Assembly: GCA_020849035.1 (NCBI GenBank)
Contig: JADLHC010000287.1
Span: 1-42,738, forward strand
Source: Planctomycetia bacterium
GTDB taxonomy: Bacteria; Planctomycetota; MHYJ01; WSZJ01
Length of the DNA stretch: 42,738 nt
Reading direction: 5' to 3'
Shown here: positions 24,857 through 31,107 of the stretch, one piece after another
How the letters are laid out: every line of letters begins with the position of its first letter
Numbering within the stretch: position 1 is the stretch's first letter
Notes under the pieces: generated by a model
The model's input: only the letters and a program-made list of their open reading frames with translations
Databases searched by the model: none
What the model was told of the DNA's origin: nothing
Program-made: the position numbers and the translations under genes

Positions 24857-25354
24857 CTACTTCAAGGATACCGGAAGCTGGTTGAAACTGAGCAGGGGCT
24901 CACCCAGCGGGTCGAGCGTGCCGTCCGGCTCGGGCCAGACGACGCGGATGGCGTCCTTGTCGCTGCAGGCGACTTCGCAGAGCTTGCAGCCGACGCAGGC
25001 CTTCGGCTTCTCGAGCCAGGCGACCGGGAAGAACTGGCCGCCCTCCTTCCCGGGGCGCATGGAGAGGCAGTCGAACGGGCAGATGGCGACGCAGGCCTCG
25101 CATCCGGTGCAGTTCTCCTCGGCAACCACCACGAGCGGGCGGACTTTCGAGGGCCGGACCATGAACGTCTGCTGGCCGAACTGGTCGTAGATGCAGTCCA
25201 CCGGGCAGTACGACCCGCAGACGCCGCAGTCGATGCACAGTTCGGCGTCGATGTAGTGCATCTTCTTCGCCGCGCCCGTGATCGCACCGGTGGGGCAGCG
25301 CTTGGCGCACACGGTGCAGCCGATGCAGCCTTCGCGAATCGTGTAGCCGCCCAT
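24857..25354 (-). CDS. Polyferredoxin with four [4Fe-4S] motifs
   Basis: A 165-aa iron-sulfur protein. Four CxxCxxCxxxC motifs are visible, starting at Cys10, Cys40, Cys82 and Cys120, so it should carry four [4Fe-4S] clusters arranged as two bacterial-ferredoxin-like pairs. The proline after the last Cys is retained in the first three motifs but replaced in the fourth (CSD). It has no signal peptide or membrane segment. It is probably an electron carrier in the cytoplasm, or a subunit-like partner of the 2-oxoacid:ferredoxin oxidoreductase encoded 300 nt upstream at 25668-28556. A tRNA gene and a terminator separate them, so it is not in the same transcript. A GGAG box precedes the ATG. Confidence 0.92.
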   Translation of the reverse strand: MGGYTIREGCIGCTVCAKRCPTGAITGAAKKMHYIDAELCIDCGVCGSYCPVDCIYDQFGQQTFMVRPSKVRPLVVVAEENCTGCEACVAICPFDCLSMRPGKEGGQFFPVAWLEKPKACVGCKLCEVACSDKDAIRVVWPEPDGTLDPLGEPLLSFNQLPVSLK

Positions 25355-25452
25355 GGGGCCTGGTCTCCAGGGGAATCAGGAGGGTGATCTTACCGCAAAC
25401 GGCCCGTCAGGCGAGGGCCGGCGCGCCCCCAGGGCGGGGGAGCGCGCGGCCA

Positions 25453-25542
25453 CGGAGAGGCAGGGATTCGAACCCTGGGTACAGGTTTACCCCGTACAAC
25501 GGCTTAGCAAGCCGCCGCGATAGACCGCTCTGCCACCTCTCC
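25453..25542 (-). tRNA. tRNA-Ser (anticodon GCU)
   Basis: The minus strand folds as a 90-nt class II tRNA. The acceptor stem GGAGAGG pairs with CCTCTCC and is followed by discriminator G at 25453. The D arm is TGGCAGAGCGG. The anticodon loop TTGCTAA has GCT at complement 25506-25508, closed by a GCGGC/GCCGT stem. The long variable arm is TTGTACGGGGTAAACCTGTACC, and the T loop is GGTTCGAATCC. It should read AGC and AGU codons. CCA is not encoded. Confidence 0.96.
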
Positions 25543-25567
25543 TGAAGCGAACTCGAGCGAGCGCGAC

Positions 25568-25595
25568 AAGATAGCAGGACCGGGATTCGGCGCAA
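25568..25595 (-). promoter_or_regulatory. Promoter of tRNA-Ser(GCU)
   Basis: On the minus strand TTGCGC (25590-25595), a 16-nt spacer and TATCTT (25568-25573) precede the tRNA by about 25 nt. The -10 hexamer equals that of the aceE promoter. Prediction from sequence only. Confidence 0.45.
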
Positions 25596-25618
25596 GGCGA
25601 AACCGCGGGCCAGGAATG

Positions 25619-25646
25619 AAAAAGGCCGGGGTGTTGAGCCCCGGCC
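25619..25646 (-). terminator. Rho-independent terminator after korB
   Basis: On the minus strand GGCCGGGG (25639-25646) and CCCCGGCC (25624-25631) form a perfect 8-bp stem with a 7-nt loop, followed by five T residues (25619-25623). It lies 22 nt beyond the korB stop codon and ends the oxidoreductase operon before tRNA-Ser(GCU). Confidence 0.88.
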
Positions 25647-25667
25647 CGGGTTTCCTTCGGGACTTCC

Positions 25668-26726
25668 CTACCGCAGCCGCTCCATCACCTCTTCCAGCAC
25701 CTCCTTCGGCGGCCGGGTGAGGCTCTCCGGGAGGGTTGCCAGCGGCGGATCCACCGTGTCGAGCTCCGTGCAGAAGTCCTTCTGCTTCGGGTTGAGGTAG
25801 AGGATGCCGGTGAGGAAGGAGCGCTCCTTCTGGGTCTTGAAGAGCTCGGAGAGGGCCTGTTCCTTGTTGGTGGGGTCGTAGTCCTTGCCGACGGCCTTGA
25901 AGCGGACCCTGGAGCCGTCCTGGAACTGGACCTCGCGGGTCTCGCCGGGTTTGACCTCGGCCTCGACCTGCTCGAAGAAGGGGACGAAGCCGATCTCGTG
26001 GATCTGCTCCTCGTGGTCCTTGGCCCACTTGTAGGACTTGGTGGAGCCTTCGTGGTTGTTGAACGTGATGCAGGGCGAAACGATGTCGATGAACGCGGTG
26101 CCCTTGTGGGCGAGGGCGGCCTTGAAGATGGCGAGCATCTGCTTGGTGTCGCCGGAGAACGACCGGGCGACGAACGCGCAGCCGAGCTCGACGGCCATCG
26201 CGCAGCAGTCGATCGGCTCGGCGGGGTTGTCCTTGCCCCACTTGGACTTGGACCCGAGGTCGGCCGTGGCGCTGAACTGGCCCTTGGTGAGCCCGTACAC
26301 GCCGTTGTTCTCCATGATGTAGATCATCGGGACGTTGCGGTGCAGCAAGTGCACGAACTGCCCCATGCCGATGGACGCCGTGTCGCCGTCGCCGGAGACG
26401 CCGATCGTGTACAGGTGCTTGTTGCCGAGGACCGCGCCCGTGGCGATCGCCGGCATGCGGCCGTGGACGGCGTTGAAGCCGTGGCCCTTGTTGACGAAGT
26501 ACGCCGGGGTCTTCGACGAGCACCCGATGCCGCTCATCTTGGCGACCATGTGCGGCGGGATGCCCATCTCGAAATAGGCGCGGATGATCTGGTTCGTGAT
26601 CGAGTCGTGGCCGCAGCCGGCGCACAGCGTCGAAGCCGAACCCTGGTAGTCAGGGAGGATCAGGCCGAGACGGTTCTGCTTGCGCTGCTCGGCGGGAACC
26701 TGCGGCGTGGCGATTTCCGGGGCCAT
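25668..26726 (-). CDS. korB: 2-oxoacid:ferredoxin oxidoreductase, beta subunit
   Basis: A 352-aa thiamin-diphosphate subunit of a 2-oxoacid:ferredoxin oxidoreductase. Family motifs are CAGCGHDSI and GIGCSSKTP (cluster-binding cysteines), the ThDP motif GDGDTASIGMGQ...ENNGVYGLTKGQ, and DIVSPCITFNN with the late cysteine. The two-subunit layout (gamma-alpha fusion plus beta) is that of the KorAB/2-oxoglutarate or broad 2-oxoacid type. The substrate cannot be fixed from sequence alone. The C-terminal 100 residues (FEQVEAEVKPGETREVQFQD and following) form an extended tail, longer than in many KorB proteins. The ATG at 26726 directly follows the alpha stop codon with no gap. A strong terminator follows the gene. 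Confidence 0.92.
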   Translation of the reverse strand: MAPEIATPQVPAEQRKQNRLGLILPDYQGSASTLCAGCGHDSITNQIIRAYFEMGIPPHMVAKMSGIGCSSKTPAYFVNKGHGFNAVHGRMPAIATGAVLGNKHLYTIGVSGDGDTASIGMGQFVHLLHRNVPMIYIMENNGVYGLTKGQFSATADLGSKSKWGKDNPAEPIDCCAMAVELGCAFVARSFSGDTKQMLAIFKAALAHKGTAFIDIVSPCITFNNHEGSTKSYKWAKDHEEQIHEIGFVPFFEQVEAEVKPGETREVQFQDGSRVRFKAVGKDYDPTNKEQALSELFKTQKERSFLTGILYLNPKQKDFCTELDTVDPPLATLPESLTRPPKEVLEEVMERLR

Positions 26727-28556
26727 TTACTTGCCCTCCTGGCTGAGCACGGTGTTGGTGATGAAGCGGGCGTCGATGGCGACGCCGGTGTAGTGGTTCA
26801 CGCGGCGGAGCTTCGTGCATTCCCCGCCGACCTCGAGCGCGAGAAGGTCGCGCATCTGCCCGTCGCGGTTCTGCTCGATGACGTAGACGTGCTTGTGGCG
26901 CGAGATGAAGTCCCGCACCGCCTGGTTGAACGGATACGCCCGCAGCCTCAGGTACGACGTCTTCACGCCCTTCTCGTTCCTCAGCTGGTCGCGCGACTCC
27001 TGCGTCGCCGCGTGCGACGTGCCGAAGGCGATGAAGCCGATCTCGGCGCCCGGCTCGTACTCGACCACGGGTCCGGGAACGTGCGCCCGGAACGTCTCGA
27101 ACTTCCTCGCGAGGCGGTCCATGTTGTTCTTGTAGTCGTGCGGCTTCTCGCTGTAGAGGGCCTTCTCGTTGTGGCCGGAGCCGCGCGTGAAGTACGACGC
27201 GATCGGGTGGTCCGTCCCCGGCAGCGTCCGGTACGGAATCCCGTCGCCGTCCACGTCGCGGTACCGCTCGAACTTGCCCAGCCGCTTCAGATCCTCGACC
27301 GACAGCACCTTTCCGCGGTCCAGCGGTTTCGTCGGGTAGTTGAACGCGTCGGACATCCAGTTGTTCATGCCCAGGTCGAGGTCGAGCATGACGAAGACCG
27401 TGGTCTGGAACCGCTCGGCCAGGTCGAAGGCCTGACCCGCCATGTCGAACGCCTCGGAGGGGTCGCTGGGGAACAGCAGCGGGTGCTTCGTATCGCCGTG
27501 GGAAGCGCCGGAGCACTGCCGGATGTCGCCCTGCATCGTCCGCGTCGGGAGGCCGGTCGAGGGACCGGTGCGCTGGACGTCGAAGATGACCGCGGGGATC
27601 TCGGCGTAGTACGACAGGCCGATGAACTCGGACATGAGGCTGATGCCCGGGCCGGCCGTCGCCGTGCATGCGCGCGCGCCCGCCCAGGAGGCCCCGAGCA
27701 CCATGCCGATCGAGGCCAGCTCGTCCTCCGCCTGCACGACCGCGAACGTCGCCTTCCCCGTCGCCTTGTCCATACGGTACTCGTTCAGGTAGTCGATCAT
27801 CGCCTCGCAGAGCGACGACGACGGCGTGATCGGGTACCACGTCAGCACCGTCACCCCCGCGAAGACCGCGCCCAGCGCGGCCGCGCTGGTGCCGTCGATG
27901 ATGATCTTCCCCTGCGTCTTGTTCATGCGCTGCACCCGGAACGGGTCGCGCTTCACAAGGTTCGCCTTCGCCCAGTCGTACCCCGCCTGCGCCGCGACGA
28001 TGTTCACGTCGGCGGCCTTGGGCTTCCGGGCGAAGTTCTTCTTCAGGGCCTTGAACGTCTCCTGCAGGTCGATCTCGAGGAGGAAGTCGAGGACGCCGAC
28101 GTAGATCATGTTCGTCACGAGGCGCCGCAGCTTCGCGTCCGGGCAGCACTCCTTGACGATCCTGGCGAAGGGGATCTTGTACCAGGTCAGGTCCTTGCGG
28201 ATGTCCTCGTTGACCGGAAGCTCCTCGTTGTACAGGCAGACGGCGCCGGACCGGAGGTTCTGGATGTCCTCGAACACGGTGTCGGGGTTCATGCAGACGA
28301 GGATGTCGAGCTCGGCCTTGCGGGCGATGTACCCGTCCTTGTTCGCTCGGATCGTGAACCAGGTGGGCAGGCCGGCGATGTTGGACGGGAAGAGGTTCTT
28401 GCCGCTGCAGGGAACGCCCATCTGGAAGATGGACCGCATGAGCATGTTGTTGGCGGTCTGGCTTCCGGACCCGTTGACGGTGGCGACCTCGATGGAGAAG
28501 TCGTTGATCACGGGGGCCTGGACCTTGGGCTTGTCGGGCGCGAGACTGGTCGTCAC
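26727..28556 (-). CDS. korA: 2-oxoacid:ferredoxin oxidoreductase, alpha subunit (gamma-alpha fusion)
   Basis: A 609-aa partner of the adjacent beta subunit. The N-terminal 200 residues form the gamma domain (GSGSQTANNMLMRSIFQMG..., which handles CoA/redox coupling). The alpha domain follows, with WYPITPSSS, AEDELASIGMVLGASWAGARACTATAGPGISLM and an IVFDVQRTGPSTGLPTRT-like segment, all typical of the KorA/OorA branch. It catalyses oxidative decarboxylation of a 2-oxoacid to acyl-CoA with reduction of ferredoxin. The start chosen is GTG at 28556, which has GGAG 8 nt upstream; the frame stays open to 28685, but that upstream stretch is not family-like. It lies immediately downstream of tRNA-Ser(UGA) on the same strand. 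Confidence 0.92.
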   Translation of the reverse strand: MTTSLAPDKPKVQAPVINDFSIEVATVNGSGSQTANNMLMRSIFQMGVPCSGKNLFPSNIAGLPTWFTIRANKDGYIARKAELDILVCMNPDTVFEDIQNLRSGAVCLYNEELPVNEDIRKDLTWYKIPFARIVKECCPDAKLRRLVTNMIYVGVLDFLLEIDLQETFKALKKNFARKPKAADVNIVAAQAGYDWAKANLVKRDPFRVQRMNKTQGKIIIDGTSAAALGAVFAGVTVLTWYPITPSSSLCEAMIDYLNEYRMDKATGKATFAVVQAEDELASIGMVLGASWAGARACTATAGPGISLMSEFIGLSYYAEIPAVIFDVQRTGPSTGLPTRTMQGDIRQCSGASHGDTKHPLLFPSDPSEAFDMAGQAFDLAERFQTTVFVMLDLDLGMNNWMSDAFNYPTKPLDRGKVLSVEDLKRLGKFERYRDVDGDGIPYRTLPGTDHPIASYFTRGSGHNEKALYSEKPHDYKNNMDRLARKFETFRAHVPGPVVEYEPGAEIGFIAFGTSHAATQESRDQLRNEKGVKTSYLRLRAYPFNQAVRDFISRHKHVYVIEQNRDGQMRDLLALEVGGECTKLRRVNHYTGVAIDARFITNTVLSQEGK

Positions 28557-28695
28557 GGCGATATCTCCAGTTGCGGGGATGCGGTGGTTCGAAACAGTCG
28601 GACCTATGAGTGTAGGATTTGCGGTGCGGGATCGCAACCAATTCCGGGGATTTTCACCCGCGCAGCCTGTTGCTGGGCCGTCCATCCGCCCCTTT

Positions 28696-28836
28696 CATTC
28701 GCGCGAGCGCGCAAGGAGCGGTGCAGGCGGCGCGCCCCCCGGCTCTTCACCCATCGATCTCCCGTGTGCCCGAAGGCTTGTGCGCTTCCCGGGCTGCCGC
28801 CCGCCACCGGAGCAACGCCGCGCGCTCGCGCGAATG
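28696..28836. repeat. 17-bp inverted repeat, one arm touching the tRNA 3' end
   Basis: CATTCGCGCGAGCGCGC at 28696-28712 is perfectly inverted at 28820-28836, 107 bp apart. The second arm includes the last two bases of tRNA-Ser(UGA). Each arm also contains a small internal GCGCG/CGCGC palindrome. The 280-nt gap between korA and the tRNA holds nothing else recognised. It may be a scar of integration or an RNA structure in a tRNA-korAB transcript. Confidence 0.6.
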
Positions 28837-28921
28837 GAGGGTGAGGGATTCGAACCCCCGGACCCCTTGCGAGGTCTCCGGTTTTCAAAACCGGTGCTTT
28901 AAACCGCTCAGCCAACCCTCC
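28835..28921 (-). tRNA. tRNA-Ser (anticodon UGA)
   Basis: The minus strand folds as an 87-nt class II tRNA. The acceptor GGAGGGT pairs with ACCCTCC. The D arm is TGGCTGAGCGGTTTAAAGC. The anticodon stem CCGGT/ACCGG has loop TTTGAAA with TGA at complement 28885-28887. The variable arm is GACCTCGCAAGGGGTC, and the T stem-loop GGGGG TTCGAAT CCCTC is complete. The discriminator base is A (28835), whereas bacterial tRNA-Ser normally has G; CCA is not encoded. It should read UCN codons. Confidence 0.93.
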
Positions 28922-29009
28922 GCCGCGCACGGCTGTCCCGCGGCGCCACTAGGTTAACCGCTGGGGCGCCGCCGTGACGAGCGCTCTCCGCTCCTTCGAC
29001 GACGGCGCT

Positions 29010-29831
29010 TCAGAACTGCAGCCCCAGCGCCACCGACGGGCCGTGATACAGGAACTCCAACAGACGCCCGTCGTCGTCGGCGTCGCCCCGCTCGACAGAC
29101 GTGTAGTTGTAGCGGTAGCCGAGGCCGACGTAGAAGTGGTCGTCGATGAAGAACCGGAGCTCCGCCCAGGCGTCGATCGCGCGATAGTCGTAGGTCCCCA
29201 GGCGGAACTGCATCCCGCACACGCGGGCCTCGAGTTCCATGAAATTGAGCAGGCCGACCGACACGGACAACCCGGGGTCCGGGCCCCAGCCGACCGTGCT
29301 GGACCGATAGCTCTCGCCCGAGGCCGAATCCCTGATGTACGCCTCCATCCGCGTGATCCGCGCGCCCAGCAGGAAGCCGACTTCCAGCCCGATCGTCTTC
29401 GAACTCCCGAAGTCGAGCGGAATCCACTCGAAATGGCCGCTTCCCTGGATCGTCGTGAACCGGAAAAGCGCCCTGTCGCCGTCGAGAAACACATGCCCGT
29501 CGAACCCCTCGCTCTCCAGAAACTCGCCGCGCTTCGAGTCGCTTCCCCACCACGCGTCGAACCGGAGGGCCAGCTCATCGAATCGCAGTTCGGCCTCGGC
29601 CCACGGCATGAAGAGGCGGTCGTCGAGGTCGGTGTCGTCGAAGAAGTCGATGGCGCTTCCCGGCTGCAGGTCCTCGGACGACTGGACGAGGGAGTTCTGT
29701 TCGCTGGTCCAGGCGCGGCCGCGGAGGGAGAGGGTGTAATCGTCGATGGACTTGCCGCCGAGGTCGACGAGGCCGCCGGCGCGGGCGGGGAGGGCGGCGG
29801 CGAGGAGGAGGAGGGTGAAGAGCGGGCGCAT
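29010..29831 (-). CDS. Exported protein, possible outer-membrane beta-barrel
   Basis: A 273-aa protein whose residues 1-18 are a signal peptide (MRPLFTLLLLAAALPARA). The mature part has alternating hydrophobic/polar strands with many aromatic residues (LRFDAWWGSD, FRFTTIQGSGHFEWIPLDF, FYVGLGYRYNYTSV) and ends in ...VALGLQF. The terminal phenylalanine is a hallmark of BAM-inserted barrels. About ten to twelve strands could be drawn. No named family was recognised. It has CGGAG before the ATG and sits alone between tRNA-Ser(UGA) and the nuclease-domain gene. The outer-membrane location is an inference from composition and the C-terminal residue. Confidence 0.7.
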   Translation of the reverse strand: MRPLFTLLLLAAALPARAGGLVDLGGKSIDDYTLSLRGRAWTSEQNSLVQSSEDLQPGSAIDFFDDTDLDDRLFMPWAEAELRFDELALRFDAWWGSDSKRGEFLESEGFDGHVFLDGDRALFRFTTIQGSGHFEWIPLDFGSSKTIGLEVGFLLGARITRMEAYIRDSASGESYRSSTVGWGPDPGLSVSVGLLNFMELEARVCGMQFRLGTYDYRAIDAWAELRFFIDDHFYVGLGYRYNYTSVERGDADDDGRLLEFLYHGPSVALGLQF

Positions 29832-29893
29832 GGGGGCTCCGTTGGGGGACCGGCGTTTAACGCCCGGGGGGAGCGGGGGTTGGGAGGCGGCCG

Positions 29894-30280
29894 CTACTGG
29901 GGTTCGACGGACTCGAGGACGGACTCGTCCACGAAGATAGGGGCGCTGGCGGAGATGGCCAGGGCGATGGCGTCGCTGGGGCGGGCGTCGACCTCTATTT
30001 CCCTGCCTTCGTGGTCGAGGACGAGGCGGGCGAAGAAGGTGCTGTCGCGGAGTTCGCTGATGAGGACGCGGGCGAGGCGGGCGCCCATTTCGGCGATGAC
30101 GGATGTGAGGAGGTCGTGCGTGAGGGGGCGCGGGGTCCGGAGGCCCTTGATCTTGCGATCGATGGCGGCGGCCTCGTAGATGCCGATCATGATGGGGAAC
30201 GACCGTTCCCCGCCGGTCTCCTTGAGGAAGATGACCTGCTCGTCGCTGGATTCCGCGATGACGATGCGGGAAAGCTCCAT
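29894..30280 (-). CDS. Bifunctional nuclease (BFN/DUF151) domain protein
   Basis: A 128-aa single-domain BFN protein. Diagnostic segments are 'ELSRIVIAESSDEQVIFLKE', 'FPIMIGIYEAAAID', 'PRPLTHDLLTSVIAEMG', 'FFARLVLDHEG' and 'IEVDARPSDAIALAISASAPIFV'. The last is the strongest family signature. In plants the family has RNase and DNase activity; in bacteria it is widespread and poorly understood. The frame is open far upstream, but the ATG at 30280 gives the normal domain start. A TACCAT element at 30316-30321 on the minus strand could be its -10 box. It diverges from the zinc-ribbon gene at 30452. Confidence 0.92.
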   Translation of the reverse strand: MELSRIVIAESSDEQVIFLKETGGERSFPIMIGIYEAAAIDRKIKGLRTPRPLTHDLLTSVIAEMGARLARVLISELRDSTFFARLVLDHEGREIEVDARPSDAIALAISASAPIFVDESVLESVEPQ

Positions 30281-30451
30281 CCGGACCAAGGCGCGAGCCT
30301 CCAATGAGTGGCGAAATGGTAGCACGGTGCGGGGCGCGCGAGAAGGAAGGCGCAGGGGCAGTTCGCGCGGCAAAATTGGCTTCGGCGCGGGCTTCGCGGG
30401 GATAGAGTGACGGGTCCGGCGCGCGAGCTGCGCCCGATCGGAGGGAGAGCC

Positions 30452-31102
30452 ATGCCCAGCAAGGGTGACATCGAGTTCGGCGCGCTGGCGGTGCGCGAGG
30501 GGCTGACGACGAAGCCGCGGGTGGACGAGTGCCTGCAGTTCCAGGAGGAGGTGGAGAAGGAGGGGCGGCAGACGACGGTGGACCGGGTGATGCTGCAGAA
30601 GGGCTACCTGACGGAGGCGCAGGTTTTCGAGCTGAACAAGAAGCAGGGGCGGCGGGTGGTGTTCTGCACGAAGTGTGCGATGAAGATGAACGTGGCGGGG
30701 CTGGCGGTGGGGCAGAAGATCAAGTGTCCGAAGTGCGGGACTCCGAACGTGACGCCGGAGAAGATCACGTTCGAGCTGGTGGAGCGGATGAAGCCGACGG
30801 GCGAGGCGGTGGCGCCGTCGCCGATGCCGGCGGAGGGGGGGCCGGTGCCGCCGCCGGTGCCAGGGACGGCGGAGGCGGCGGGGCGGCCGCCGACGGTGAA
30901 GGTGGACCTGAAGGCGGCGCCGATGACGGTGAAGATGGAGTTGTCTGCCGCGGACAGGAAGGAGCTGGAGGCTCCCGTGCCTCCTCCCCTGGCGCCCGCC
31001 GCGGCGGGCGGGGAGAAGGTCTCGGACAGCCCGAAGCCGGCGGACGTGCGCGCGGACGGCAAGGGGAAGAAGTTCGCGATGCGACGGTACGGCAAGCGGT
31101 AG
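30452..31102 (+). CDS. Helical-module plus zinc-ribbon protein
   Basis: A 216-aa protein. Residues 5-62 (DIEFGALAVREGLTT...VDRVMLQKGYLTEAQVFELNKK) carry a helical module related to the two small proteins behind aceE. A zinc ribbon follows with Cys72, Cys75, Cys92 and Cys95 (CTKC...CPKC). The remaining 115 residues are proline/alanine-rich and low complexity (VPPPVPG, APVPPPLAP), ending in a basic KGKKFAMRRYGKR tail, so they are probably disordered. A GGAGG/GGGAGAG stretch upstream favours the ATG at 30452. It is probably a regulatory adaptor; no enzyme domain is present. It meets the STAND regulator gene tail to tail with a 5-nt gap. Confidence 0.75.
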   Translation: MPSKGDIEFGALAVREGLTTKPRVDECLQFQEEVEKEGRQTTVDRVMLQKGYLTEAQVFELNKKQGRRVVFCTKCAMKMNVAGLAVGQKIKCPKCGTPNVTPEKITFELVERMKPTGEAVAPSPMPAEGGPVPPPVPGTAEAAGRPPTVKVDLKAAPMTVKMELSAADRKELEAPVPPPLAPAAAGGEKVSDSPKPADVRADGKGKKFAMRRYGKR

Positions 31103-31107
31103 CGGCG

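Noticed and set aside
25453-25542. Integration of a mobile element at tRNA-Ser(GCU)
   Set aside because: No repeat of the tRNA 3' end, integrase or foreign gene block is seen on either side; the neighbours are a terminator and a ferredoxin gene.
28557-28685. N-terminal extension of KorA to an upstream ATG at 28685
   Set aside because: The extra 43 residues do not resemble the family, would cover most of the inverted-repeat region, and lack a Shine-Dalgarno sequence; the GTG at 28556 has GGAG at good spacing.
25998-28844. A plus-strand open frame of 948 codons over korA/korB
   Set aside because: Antisense shadow; the minus strand encodes both oxidoreductase subunits with cofactor motifs and a terminator in the right place.
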